Assembly: GCA_963669265.1 (NCBI GenBank)
Contig: OY769916.1
Span: 2,108,001 to 2,172,000 of the forward strand
DNA from: SZUA-547 sp963669265
GTDB taxonomy: Bacteria; Pseudomonadota; Alphaproteobacteria; Rhodobacterales; Rhodobacteraceae
Length of the DNA: 64,000 nt
Direction of reading: 5' to 3'
How positions within the stretch are numbered: position 1 is the stretch's first letter; each line of letters begins with the position of its first letter. Positions 1-8,261 of this stretch are shown here, one piece after another. The notes under the pieces were generated by a model that did not search any database, had not been told where the DNA came from, and was given only the letters and a program-made list of their open reading frames with translations. A program made the position numbers and the translations under genes.

Positions 1-62
1 AGCGCGCGCATCGCCTGCTCAAAACTCATATCTGCGATCTGTGTCTCGGCCTCGTCAGCCAT
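1..62 (-). CDS. xseB: Exodeoxyribonuclease VII small subunit, N-terminal part (cut by window edge)
   Basis: Only the first 20 codons are present; the gene runs off the left edge. The peptide contains MSFEQAMRAL, the usual opening of XseB, the small subunit of exonuclease VII, which degrades single-stranded DNA in the cytoplasm together with XseA. The ATG at 62-60 lies inside the last codons of the upstream deacetylase-like gene (8-base overlap), so the two are probably translationally coupled. This order is common in Rhodobacterales, where an isoprenoid synthase gene usually follows. Confidence 0.8.
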   Translation of the reverse strand, partial: MADEAETQIADMSFEQAMRA

Positions 63-996
63 CGCGTCCTCCGCAGCGCATCAGCACCTCGACATGAGCG
101 GCCGTCGACCGCGCCAGAGCCTCCAGATCATATCCGCCCTCCAGTGTCGAGAGAACGCGCCCGTCCGCGCTATGATCCGCGAGGTCGCAGAGCCGCTCAG
201 TCGCCCAGACGAAATCCGCCTCCGTCAGATCCACATTGGCCAACGGGTCCCGCTTGTGGGCGTCGAACCCTGCGGAGATGATCATCAGCTCCGGCCCAAA
301 CCCCTTGAGCTCCGGCAGCACGATCTCCTCCATCGCCAGCCGGAACTCGGTCGATCCGGCGAAGGCGGGCAACGGCGCGTTGACGATATTGCCGACGCCG
401 ATCTCGCTGGGCGTTCCGGTGCCGGGAAACAGCGGCCATTGATGGGTCGAGGCGTACATCACCCGCGGCTCGCGCTCCAAAACATGCTGCGAGCCGTTGC
501 CGTGATGGACGTCGAAATCCATGATGGCCACGCGTTTCAGACCATGCGCCTCGACGGCGTGCAGGGCGGCGATGGCGGCGTTGGAGAACAGGCAGAACCC
601 CATCGCGCGATCCCGCTCGGCGTGATGGCCCGGCGGACGGATCGCGCAGAAGACGGTCTGCGCCGCGCCCGACATCAACAAATCGACCCCCTCGACGACC
701 GCGCCCGCCGCGCGATAGGCGGCCTCCAGCGAGCCCGCGCTCATCGACGTATCGCCATCCAGCGCCACCAGTCCCTGATCCGGAGCCGCGGCGCGCAGGC
801 TTTGCAGATAGGCGGCGTCATGGGCGCGCAGGATCGCTTCGTCGCTCACGCGCGGCGCCTCTCTCCGGTCCAGCGCGTCAAACGCCGGATCCTCCAGCGC
901 CGTCAGGATGGCGCGCAGCCGGTCGACCCGTTCTGGATGGCCGGACGGGGTGATATGCTCTAGGCACGCGGGATGGGTGAAAAGAACTGTGCTCAT
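55..996 (-). CDS. Histone deacetylase family protein (acetylpolyamine / acetoin-utilisation type hydrolase)
   Basis: 313 residues from the ATG at 996; upstream in-frame codons look non-coding. The family removes acetyl groups from small amides or lysines with a catalytic metal. Visible motifs are RPPGHHAE with the His pair H124/H125, DFDVHHGNG with metal ligands D162 and H164, and SAGFDAH with the third ligand D245. A glycine-rich EGGYD follows near the C-terminus. The length is full for the single-domain bacterial class. The 3' end overlaps xseB. The substrate cannot be read from sequence; acetylpolyamine is one possibility. Confidence 0.9.
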   Translation of the reverse strand: MSTVLFTHPACLEHITPSGHPERVDRLRAILTALEDPAFDALDRREAPRVSDEAILRAHDAAYLQSLRAAAPDQGLVALDGDTSMSAGSLEAAYRAAGAVVEGVDLLMSGAAQTVFCAIRPPGHHAERDRAMGFCLFSNAAIAALHAVEAHGLKRVAIMDFDVHHGNGSQHVLEREPRVMYASTHQWPLFPGTGTPSEIGVGNIVNAPLPAFAGSTEFRLAMEEIVLPELKGFGPELMIISAGFDAHKRDPLANVDLTEADFVWATERLCDLADHSADGRVLSTLEGGYDLEALARSTAAHVEVLMRCGGRDG

Positions 997-1079
997 CCCC
1001 ACAGAGTGACCCCGCAGGCCGGACAGAGCAAGCCGGATGGACGCGCCAGAGGGCGCGAGAGCTGAAAGGACCCGCGGCG

Positions 1080-1583
1080 ATGATGGACGAGACGACACCG
1101 CTGGGCGCGCTGACCGCCACATTCGCCCAGTCCGGCCGGGTGGAGTGGATCGGCCTTCGCCCCGCGCGCCGCGCCGCGATCGTTCCGGTCGCGGAGGTCG
1201 AGGTTCTGGAGACCGGTCTGGTCGGCGATCGTCGGGAGACGCCCGGCAAGCGCGCGGTCACCCTGATCCAGGCGGAGCATCTGCCCGTCATCGCTGCGCT
1301 CGCGGGCCGGGACGCCGCGCCGCCGGACCTGCTACGGCGGAATTTCGTCGTCTCGGGGATCAACCTGCTGGGCCTCCGGAACCGGCGGTTTCGCATCGGC
1401 GGGGTCGTGCTGCATGGCACGGGCATCTGCGCGCCTTGTTCGCACATGGAGGCCGCGCTGGGGCGGGGAAGCTTCACCGCCATGCGCGGCCATGGCGGCA
1501 TCACCGCCCGCGTGGAGGCGCCGGGACAGGTGCGGATCGGCGACAGCGTCGCGCCGGATTCCCTGCAGAACGATCCCGCCTGA
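1080..1583 (+). CDS. MOSC domain protein
   Basis: 167 residues forming one MOSC domain, the C-terminal domain of molybdenum cofactor sulfurases that also occurs alone in YiiM-type proteins handling sulfur carried on a cysteine. The ICAPCSHME motif carries C117 and C120, one of which is the expected conserved cysteine. Further family features are LVGDRRETPGKRAVTLI near residues 47-63 and the FRIGGVVLHGTG strand. The start is the first of two adjacent ATGs, with AGGA about 9 bases upstream. It is divergent from the deacetylase-like gene. The substrate is unknown. Confidence 0.85.
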   Translation: MMDETTPLGALTATFAQSGRVEWIGLRPARRAAIVPVAEVEVLETGLVGDRRETPGKRAVTLIQAEHLPVIAALAGRDAAPPDLLRRNFVVSGINLLGLRNRRFRIGGVVLHGTGICAPCSHMEAALGRGSFTAMRGHGGITARVEAPGQVRIGDSVAPDSLQNDPA

Positions 1584-1770
1584 ACAACCAGAGCGAGACG
1601 TGAAGTAAAAAATATCTCTGAACACTGATCCGGTACGCATCAGCCGCCGTAGAACACAGTGATACGTGGGATATTCTGAAATCGCTAAAATAACAGAAAA
1701 CGGCGGACGTCGCCGTGACCAATAAAACTTTGCCTTGGCAAGTAAAGCATTACCTACAGGATCAAACAAT

Positions 1771-2604
1771 ATGCCTGAACAGACCCCCTTTGCGAAAGCA
1801 GACAAACTTCAACGTTTGAAAGATCTCGTGGACGAACTCGGCAAGGTGCGCCGCAAACTCTCCATCGGCGCAGGCGTCGCCGACGGCGCGCCGCTGGAAG
1901 GTTTCGATCACAAGCTGGAGAAATTGCGCTGCAAAATCCGCGACGCCGCCTCGGCGGAGGCGAATCGCCGACTGGATGACGCCTGCGACGAGGCCGATCG
2001 CCTGAAGGTCGGCGATCCGCAAGCGGCGCCGCCCAACGACATGCCGCAGGACATGGCCAAGGTCATGGAGAAAATCCACGTGATCATCGACCGGATTCTG
2101 AAGCCCAAAGGCGGAGATCCGAAGGACGACGACGATCTGGAGCCCATCGGCGGCAAGCTTGTGCCCAAGGGCGTTCCGGGCGACGGCGACATACCCGACG
2201 GTGGTGAAGATGGCGGAGGAGATGGCGGCAAGGACGATTGCTGCTGCCTGATCGGCGCCTTGATCGCGCTGATTGTCCTGATAGGCGGCGCCGGCGGGGC
2301 GGGCGGCGCAGGTGGAGCGGGCGGCGCCGGCGGCCGGGTGATCGGCGACGGCGGGTCCCGCACCGAACCGGACGCGGCCTGCGTCTATGTCCGGTCACAG
2401 ACGGTGATTCACTGCTGGAACCGCCGCGCCCAGGCCTGGCGCAGTTTCGATTTCGGCTCAGAGATAGTGTCGGTCGATTTCGGCGGCGGCGGCATTCTGG
2501 CGGTCGCCCGCACCGGCGCCATCCTGTTCGATTGCGAGATCGGTGAATTCCTCACGCCGCTCAACGTCCAGCAAAATCTGGAGGAAGGCGCGATTGACGG
2601 CTGA
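1771..2604 (+). CDS. Unrecognised membrane-anchored protein with Cys-Cys-Cys / Gly-rich segment
   Basis: 277 residues from the ATG at 1771 (CAGG upstream). I do not recognise a family. In order it shows a charged helical N-terminus (about 5-110) with heptad-like hydrophobics; an acidic glycine-rich linker (114-156); three consecutive cysteines (157-159) directly before a hydrophobic stretch (160-172) that could span the membrane; then a repeated Gly-Gly-Ala tract (172-188); and a C-terminal part (199-277) with alternating hydrophobic residues and paired cysteines, suggesting a beta fold. There is no N-terminal signal peptide. The 187 bases upstream (1584-1770) are conspicuously A/T-rich and hold its promoter. 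Confidence 0.7.
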   Translation: MPEQTPFAKADKLQRLKDLVDELGKVRRKLSIGAGVADGAPLEGFDHKLEKLRCKIRDAASAEANRRLDDACDEADRLKVGDPQAAPPNDMPQDMAKVMEKIHVIIDRILKPKGGDPKDDDDLEPIGGKLVPKGVPGDGDIPDGGEDGGGDGGKDDCCCLIGALIALIVLIGGAGGAGGAGGAGGAGGRVIGDGGSRTEPDAACVYVRSQTVIHCWNRRAQAWRSFDFGSEIVSVDFGGGGILAVARTGAILFDCEIGEFLTPLNVQQNLEEGAIDG

Positions 2605-2651
2605 TCCTCACGCGGCGGCGCTGGATTCGGCGCCGTCGCTCCTCTCAGCGC

Positions 2652-3332
2652 TCAATCGAAATCCCGGCGCGCGAACTGGGCCAGAACAGCGCCGTCTTCG
2701 TCGAGAAGCGCCAGCACCAGATGGGCGGCGACTTTGCGCCTCGCAGCTTCTAGGGCGCCCAGCATCTTCGACTCGAGCGCCATCTGCGGCGGCGGACACG
2801 CCCTGCGGGACACGGCCAGCGGACCGATGGTCAGCGTTCCAACGCCCTCCTGAAACGCCCCGGTGAACCGGTTGCACCCTGATGAGCCGAGGACCGACCC
2901 ATCCGATTTGAACCCGATCCATGCGTCGTCCGTCGCCTCTTCCGCGCCGAAACGGGTCGCCCCCCATTCGGATCCCGCCAGCCCGCGCAGTCGCGCGCCG
3001 GCGCTGAACCGGTCAGGCGCGCCGCCTTCGGCCAGAAGCCGTCCATCGACCCACCCGACCAAGCGATCGAAGCCAACCAGGCACATATTGGATTGAGTCC
3101 CGGCGTCGCCCTGGCAGCCGAAATTGGCGATCCCGTCCGCATCGCCGGGAATCGCGCCAAGGGCGGGATGATCCAGCGTCGGCCCGACCCGCATGATCAG
3201 AGCCTCGCCCACCTCGGCGTCTGCGACGCGATAGAAATCCGGACCGTCCGCCTCCGACAACGCGCTGTTCGCCACCGCCAGCAACGCCGCCGCCAGCGCG
3301 CCGCCGCATATCGCCCGCATCAATCTGTTCAC
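2652..3332 (-). CDS. Secreted SH3-like plus META domain protein
   Basis: 226 residues with a signal peptide (about 1-26). Next comes a bacterial SH3-like segment (about 32-102) that ends in GWVDGRLL and holds two cysteines, C73 and C84, and then a META domain (about 117-222). The META signature is visible as SEWGATRF, GSSGCNRFTG and the RRACPPP stretch. META domains occur in HslJ-type periplasmic or lipid-anchored proteins of unclear biochemical role. The start codon is GTG at 3332, with an in-frame ATG four codons later as an alternative; both have purine-rich sequence upstream. A second META protein lies at 31,309. Nothing shows a specific partner. Confidence 0.8.
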   Translation of the reverse strand: MNRLMRAICGGALAAALLAVANSALSEADGPDFYRVADAEVGEALIMRVGPTLDHPALGAIPGDADGIANFGCQGDAGTQSNMCLVGFDRLVGWVDGRLLAEGGAPDRFSAGARLRGLAGSEWGATRFGAEEATDDAWIGFKSDGSVLGSSGCNRFTGAFQEGVGTLTIGPLAVSRRACPPPQMALESKMLGALEAARRKVAAHLVLALLDEDGAVLAQFARRDFD

Positions 3333-3524
3333 CCTTCTGGCTCCCTTGCGCTGGTTCGACCTGAGAAGAAGAAGTTGCCCGAAACCGTGTCGCTATCCAG
3401 TCCCAATACGCTCTCGGCAGGCGTCGGGAAGATTCGACTCGATCCGTGAGCAAATGCCGCCGCATGGAAAGTCACAGACGAGAACACATCTTGAAGACCG
3501 TCAGCGCCATCTCTCTATTCGTAT

Positions 3525-4331
3525 TCAATCGATTGACAGCCGCAGCGAACTAAAGCCGACGCCCTGAAACGACGCAGTCCACGTCTCTGCAGGCCGGATC
3601 GGCATCGCTTCGGTCAAGGTCCCTGTGGTGATTATCTCGCCCGGTCCAAGCGGTTCGCACCCGGGGAGGCGCGCCAACTCCTGCACAAGAAACCGAAGCG
3701 CCTCCAATGGCCCGCCCAGAACATTCTTTGACTGACCCTCGCGGCGGATGTCCGCGCTTTCCAACACTACGCTGAAACTGGAAAGTTGCATGGCGCGATC
3801 AAATGTCAGCTGGCGCCTCTCTCCGACAAACAAGCGGCCATGAACCCCATAGGCGGCGGCCGCGTCCGCCGCGGTAAACCGCCAATTGGGGAACACGGAA
3901 TAGACGATCTCGAAGCCTGGCGCCGCCCAATCGACGCACTCTGCGAGTTCGGCGCTGGTCATTCCCGGATCCGGGGCCGAAGCCAGATGAAGCACGATTT
4001 CCGGCTCTATTCGGGCCTCCGGCATCCCGCGAAGCACAAGAGAATTCCCGCTCGCCAAAAAATCCTCGACGGTTTGGTCGTAAACGTAGTTCCAGATCGG
4101 CGCGGAGATGCCGAAATCTCCCCAGATCGACTTGTTGGTGAATCCAATCTTGCGGCCGACAGAGTTGGCGCCTGCGGCGGCGCGCCGGTCTCTCACTCGC
4201 GCGGCGATCCTGTACGCATCCAACAGATCGAAATTTGGAAAGCGCTTGGAGTATGGCGCGATCTGACGATCGGTTCCGAGCAAAATCATCAATTCCTGAA
4301 CGATCGCCTCAGATTCCGACGGCGAAATCAC
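3525..4331 (-). CDS. 2-keto-4-pentenoate hydratase / fumarylacetoacetase-fold protein
   Basis: 268 residues, starting at GTG 4331 with GAGGAG 8 bases upstream. The protein resembles MhpD/DmpH-type hydratases and decarboxylases that act on 2-hydroxy-dienoates in aromatic breakdown. Family features are the early VGRKIGFTN segment, the paired acids in ARIEPEIVLHL that bind the metal, and the late GEIITTGTLTEAMPI stretch. No other aromatic-degradation genes are adjacent. It sits 29 bases downstream of petR on the same strand, so it may be co-transcribed with petPR. 3333-3524, downstream, shows no gene. The substrate is undetermined. Confidence 0.85.
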   Translation of the reverse strand: MISPSESEAIVQELMILLGTDRQIAPYSKRFPNFDLLDAYRIAARVRDRRAAAGANSVGRKIGFTNKSIWGDFGISAPIWNYVYDQTVEDFLASGNSLVLRGMPEARIEPEIVLHLASAPDPGMTSAELAECVDWAAPGFEIVYSVFPNWRFTAADAAAAYGVHGRLFVGERRQLTFDRAMQLSSFSVVLESADIRREGQSKNVLGGPLEALRFLVQELARLPGCEPLGPGEIITTGTLTEAMPIRPAETWTASFQGVGFSSLRLSID

Positions 4332-4360
4332 TCAATTTCTCCTCGAATTTTTAGCGCGCC

Positions 4361-5080
4361 TCAATCCGGCGTCAGCATGTACCCTGCCCCGCGCACCGTC
4401 TGCAGGTAGCGCGGGTTGCGGGGGTCGCCCTCGATCTTGCGCCGCAGCCGGGTGATCTGCACATCCACCGCCCGTTCCTGCGCCGAGCCGGGCCCACCCA
4501 ACTCGCCAACCAGCGCTTCGCGCGACAACGCTTCGTTGGGGCTGCGCGCGAAGGCCCGCATGAGCGCGGATTCGCTGGTGGTCAGGCGCACCAGTTCATC
4601 GCCCCGCCATAGCTCGCTGCGTCCCACGTCATAGCGGGCGTCGCCGAGGGTTAGCGTGCGAGGCGGCTCCGGCTTCTCGGCCACCGGGGCCGCGCGCCTC
4701 AGGATCGCCGAGGCGCGCAACAACAGTTCCCGCGGCTCGAACGGTTTCGGCAGATAGTCGTCCGCCCCGGCCTCCAGCCCGTGGATCCGGTCCTCCGCCT
4801 CGCCCCGCGCCGTCAAGAGCAGCACCGGCGTCTCAACATTCTCGCGCAGCGCCCGCGTCAGTTCGAGCCCGTCCTCCCCCGGCATCATCACGTCGACGAT
4901 CAGAAGATCGAACACCAACCCCTCGATCAGGCGTCGGGCGTGCGCCGCGTCGCGCGCGGCAGAGACCATGAACCCGTTGCGCGCCAGAAACTTGGTCAGC
5001 AGCGTGCGGATACGTTCATCGTCATCGACGACCAGAAGATGCGGAATGGTCTGGCTGGGATCTGCGGCTCCGCTCATCAT
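4361..5080 (-). CDS. petR: Two-component response regulator, OmpR family (PetR-like)
   Basis: 239 residues: a receiver domain (about 14-125) and an OmpR-type winged-helix domain (about 143-237). Phosphoacceptor D63 is in DVMMPGEDG, the switch threonine is T90, and K112 is in LPKPFEP. The start ATG overlaps the petP stop as ATGA; a second ATG follows immediately. The pairing with a MarR-type gene and the divergent ilvE match the petPR locus of Rhodobacter, where PetR is reported to be needed for growth. No histidine kinase gene is adjacent. The symbol rests on synteny and similarity. Confidence 0.88.
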   Translation of the reverse strand: MMSGAADPSQTIPHLLVVDDDERIRTLLTKFLARNGFMVSAARDAAHARRLIEGLVFDLLIVDVMMPGEDGLELTRALRENVETPVLLLTARGEAEDRIHGLEAGADDYLPKPFEPRELLLRASAILRRAAPVAEKPEPPRTLTLGDARYDVGRSELWRGDELVRLTTSESALMRAFARSPNEALSREALVGELGGPGSAQERAVDVQITRLRRKIEGDPRNPRYLQTVRGAGYMLTPD

Positions 5081-5634
5081 GCGCCTCCTGACGTATCATT
5101 GTCGCCGCCGCGCCGGGACCCGCCGACCAGCCCCAGAACCTCGGTGCGGACGCGGTCGTCGATCATCTGCTCCAGCACTTTGCGAAAGCCGCCCACCGCG
5201 TCCGGCCCCGCCTCGCTATAGGCCCGGCGCACGCGGGCGCGCTGCGGCTCAGAGAGGCGGCGCTCCAGATCCTGCCCGGCCTCGGTCAGCCGCAGATGCC
5301 GCTGACGACGATCCCGTTCACCGACCTCCTGCGCCACCAGACCGTCGTCGATCAATTGCCGCAGCACGCGATTGAGCGATTGTTTGGTGACGCCGAGAAT
5401 GTCCAGCAATCCAGCGACCGTGACGCCCGGCCGGCGGTTGATGAAATGGATCGCGCGGTGATGCGCGCGCCCATAGGCGTAGTCCTCGAGTATCCTGTCG
5501 GGATCCGACGTGAAGTCGCGATAGGCGAAGAACATCAGCTCGATCCCCTGACGCAATTGCTCATCCGTCAGGAACAAGAGCTGGTCGCCGCGCGTCGACG
5601 ACCGGCGCATGTCACCCAATCCCCCTGCGCTCAT
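5077..5634 (-). CDS. petP: MarR-family transcriptional regulator (PetP-like)
   Basis: 185 residues with a MarR winged helix-turn-helix (GVTVAGLLDILGVTKQSL followed by a DRRQRHLRLTEAG wing). I chose the ATG at 5634 because GGAGGT lies 6 bases upstream; in-frame GTG 5652 and ATG 5649 lie upstream but would place that ribosome site inside the gene. It overlaps petR by four bases and must be translated with it. An inverted repeat lies about 43 bases upstream of the start, a position suited to autoregulation and possibly to control of divergent ilvE. Confidence 0.88.
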   Translation of the reverse strand: MSAGGLGDMRRSSTRGDQLLFLTDEQLRQGIELMFFAYRDFTSDPDRILEDYAYGRAHHRAIHFINRRPGVTVAGLLDILGVTKQSLNRVLRQLIDDGLVAQEVGERDRRQRHLRLTEAGQDLERRLSEPQRARVRRAYSEAGPDAVGGFRKVLEQMIDDRVRTEVLGLVGGSRRGGDNDTSGGA

Positions 5635-5676
5635 CCCAAGACCTCCCATCACGTCACGTACTCACTGATCACAGTT

Positions 5677-5697
5677 TATGTCAGTGTTATTGACATA
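5677..5697. promoter_or_regulatory. Inverted repeat in petP-ilvE intergenic region, candidate MarR operator
   Basis: Perfect 7-base arms TATGTCA and TGACATA are separated by 7 bases. The site lies in the 189-base divergent region between petP and ilvE. MarR-type dimers bind palindromes of this size, so PetP autoregulation is the simplest reading. This is inference. Confidence 0.55.
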
Positions 5698-5823
5698 CCT
5701 CAAGTGCAATGTTACGTCGCGGCCTATGTTGTGCGCAGTTTCCTGTCGCGCATGGGAATTTTTGGGAAAGATTGAGTCGCGCCGACCGAAAATGCGCGCG
5801 GACGAGAGTTGGGAGCGAAGGGC

Positions 5824-6702
5824 ATGGCGGACCAGGGGTATGACGACCGCGACGGCTGGATTTGGATGGATGGCGAGCTGATCGAATGGCGCAGCGCGAC
5901 CACCCATGTGCTGACCCATGCGCTGCATTACGCCTCGGCCGTGTTCGAGGGCGAGCGCGCCTATAACGGCGTGATCTTCAAGAGCCGCGCGCATTCCGAG
6001 CGTCTACTCAAATCCGGCGAGGCGCTGGACATGCCAATCCCGTGGACGGTCGATCAGATCGAAGCCGCGAAGGCGGAGACGCTGAAGGCCAACAACCTGA
6101 CCGACGCCTATGTGCGCGCCGTCGCGTGGCGCGGCGCCGGGCCGGATATGGGCGTCTCCTCGCTCAACAACCCGATCCGGCTGGCGGTCGCGGTCTGGGG
6201 CTGGGGCGCCTATTACGGCGACGCCAAGATGAAGGGCGCCAAGCTCGACATCTCGAAATGGAAGCGCCCGAGTCCGGAGACGATCCCGAGCCACGCCAAG
6301 GCGGCGGGGCTTTACATGATCTGCACCATGTCCAAACACGCCGCCGAGGCCAAAGGCTGCTCGGACGCGCTGATGATGGATTATCGCGGCTATGTCGCCG
6401 AGGCGACGGGCGCCAACGTCTTCTTCGTCAAGGACGGCGCGGTGCACACGCCGACGCCGGATTGCTTTTTGAACGGCATCACCCGCCGCACGGTGATCGA
6501 GCTGGTCAAGGCGCGCGGCGTCGAGGTCATCGAGCGCCATATCATGCCGGAAGAGATGGAGAGCTTCGAGCAATGCTGGCTCACCGGGACCGCCGCCGAG
6601 GTCACGCCGGTCGGGCAGATCGGCGACTATAATTTCGAGGTCGGCGAACTGACCCGCGCCATCGCCGAGGACTATGAGAAGCTGGTGCGCGGGAAGGTGT
6701 GA
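5824..6702 (+). CDS. ilvE: Branched-chain amino acid aminotransferase
   Basis: 292 residues. A cytoplasmic class IV PLP aminotransferase that interconverts leucine, isoleucine and valine with their 2-oxo acids using glutamate/2-oxoglutarate. The Schiff-base lysine is K159 in PSHAKAAG, the expected place for the family. FEGERAY near residue 41 and YVAEATGANVFFVKDG, followed by FLNGITRRTV, are conserved. The start is ATG 5824 with a GGGAGCGAAGG ribosome site; an upstream in-frame TTG is unlikely. Length is normal. It is transcribed divergently from petPR. Confidence 0.95.
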   Translation: MADQGYDDRDGWIWMDGELIEWRSATTHVLTHALHYASAVFEGERAYNGVIFKSRAHSERLLKSGEALDMPIPWTVDQIEAAKAETLKANNLTDAYVRAVAWRGAGPDMGVSSLNNPIRLAVAVWGWGAYYGDAKMKGAKLDISKWKRPSPETIPSHAKAAGLYMICTMSKHAAEAKGCSDALMMDYRGYVAEATGANVFFVKDGAVHTPTPDCFLNGITRRTVIELVKARGVEVIERHIMPEEMESFEQCWLTGTAAEVTPVGQIGDYNFEVGELTRAIAEDYEKLVRGKV

Positions 6703-6722
6703 GGCTGCGCATCGCTGAGAAA

Positions 6723-6748
6723 TCCATCCGGGGGCGCCCCCGGATGGA
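6723..6748 (+). terminator. Perfect palindrome downstream of ilvE
   Basis: A 26-base perfect palindrome (half-site TCCATCCGGGGGC) begins 21 bases after the ilvE stop and would form a strong GC hairpin with a short loop. No T-run follows, so it is not a classical intrinsic terminator; it may act as an mRNA 3' stabiliser or a Rho-assisted terminator. Confidence 0.5.
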
Positions 6749-6887
6749 CACAACCCTAAGAATTGATATCGTCCGCTTGAGTTTTCGTAGCCGACCCTAG
6801 CCAAATCGAGAGCAGGTACGCCTACAACTGCATCATCTCAAATAGTTCATAAACCCACACGCGTTTGCGTCCTTCGGAAGTGCATTC

Positions 6888-7607
6888 ATGAAGATAAGGG
6901 AACTGATACTCTTTGTTCCACTAAATGGCGCCAACCTCGCAGACGGCTCCGGAATAGTGTCGTCAAACGAGCTGTGCAAGGAGTTGACAGAAACCCTTAC
7001 CCCGCACTTCAGATCGCTTGGCGCTGGCAAATGGAAGACATTCGGCCACGGAACATTCAACGGCAAGAAGATCACTTCAATTTTCCCAAATCTCGCGTCC
7101 AAGAACATTGATGATATGGAAGAACTCGCCAAGAAAATTATGCGATTTGATATGGATGCTGCTTGTAGGTTCACGAGTTTCGACGTTACGGACTTCGAGG
7201 TCGCCGAGATTCTCGTTCGACAGGTCACCGGCGGCACCGCTCTGAAAGGCGCATTTGGGATCAGCCGTTGGTTCGAGGACCGCAAAGGCTTCGACCCGGC
7301 GCAACCCTACCGATCCATAGAAGTTTACTACAACGTTTCTTCAATACCCGATGAGTTCAAGAATCCGCTCGATTTTCGAAATGCGGCTATCGCACAAATT
7401 GAGCCCGCTCTAAACGAACAAAGCGCGGGAGATTGGGCGGGCGCTGAAATGGGTAAGAATATCAAAACCGGTGAATTCGAGGTCAGTTTCGGATTCGAGG
7501 TGGATGACTTCGAGACCGCAGAGAAAATTGTACGGAACGCTGTGGCGGGTACAGTTTTCGACCGCATCCGGGAGATCACCCGTCATGAGTACATTGGCGA
7601 AGACTGA
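6888..7607 (+). CDS. Unrecognised protein with two internal repeats
   Basis: 239 residues, no signal peptide or membrane segment. I do not recognise the family. Two halves resemble each other: each has a segment ending in a phenylalanine-rich strand, then a D-FE-AE motif (VTDFEVAEILVRQVTGGT in the first, VDDFETAEKIVRNAVAGT in the second) followed by an FGISR or IREITR turn. This points to a duplicated alpha/beta domain. Base composition is visibly more A/T-rich than neighbouring genes, and it lies in a gap between core genes, so acquisition by transfer is plausible. The ATG at 6888 is the first good start, but no strong ribosome site is visible. Confidence 0.65.
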   Translation: MKIRELILFVPLNGANLADGSGIVSSNELCKELTETLTPHFRSLGAGKWKTFGHGTFNGKKITSIFPNLASKNIDDMEELAKKIMRFDMDAACRFTSFDVTDFEVAEILVRQVTGGTALKGAFGISRWFEDRKGFDPAQPYRSIEVYYNVSSIPDEFKNPLDFRNAAIAQIEPALNEQSAGDWAGAEMGKNIKTGEFEVSFGFEVDDFETAEKIVRNAVAGTVFDRIREITRHEYIGED

Positions 7608-7714
7608 TCCGTCCCGCCTCACATGATTTCCGAGATTTCCGAGCAACCGGTGAGCGGAAACGTGGGAGTCAGCGGCATCATTTTTTGCCACGACATTGAT
7701 GTAAAGACGCGCAC

Positions 7715-8243
7715 ATGAAACCGATCCTGTCCTTCCCGCAGGGCCGGCTGCGCCCCATCGCGCATGGCGATCTGGACGGCGTTCTCGTGCTTCTGCATGA
7801 CAAGGACGTCCGTCGGTTCCTGTGTGACGATATCCTGCTGCCCCGAGAAACGGTGGTCGAGATGCTCGACCGCAGCGACGGTCTTGATCCGCAGGGATTG
7901 GGGTTCTGGGTGATCGAGGACTCGGACGCCAGTCTCGCCGGGCTGGCCGGGCTGGAGCCGGTTTCGGGCGAGGTCGGCGCCGCGCCGGGGATGGCGGGCG
8001 GCATAGAACCGCTCATCTCTCTCCCCCGATCATTGGGGGCGTGGCCTCGCCAGCGCGGCGCTGACCGCGCTGATCGTCTATGCGCGGGAGAGGCTCGGCC
8101 TCAACCGGCTTGTCGGCGCGGTCGACCAACCCAACACCCGCTCACATCGGATGATGCTGCGCTGCGGATTCCGAGTCTCGGGCCAGGCCCCCGGCCCGGC
8201 CCATGAGCTGCGGCTCTACGAATTGATGCTGTCAGACGAGTGA
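7715..8243 (+). pseudogene. GNAT-family N-acetyltransferase, broken by a frameshift
   Basis: The first 100 or so codons read as the N-terminal half of a RimJ/RimL-type GNAT protein (GRLRPIAHGDLDGVLVLL, then GLGFWVIE and LAGLAGLEPV). At about 8015-8027 the reading moves to another frame, where the family continues exactly: PDHWGRGLASAAL, YARERLGLNRLVGAV, NTRSHRMMLRCGF, ending at the TGA at 8241-8243. Loss of one CT pair in a short CT run (or gain of one base) explains the shift. Without repair the product ends in about 60 unrelated residues. It is either a recent pseudogene or a sequencing slip. Confidence 0.85.
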
Positions 8244-8261
8244 GACCGTTACCCTACAGCG

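Noticed and set aside
2286..2330. Gly-Gly-Ala coding repeat considered as a CRISPR or microsatellite array
   Set aside because: It is a short degenerate triplet-based tract inside a coding frame without spacers.
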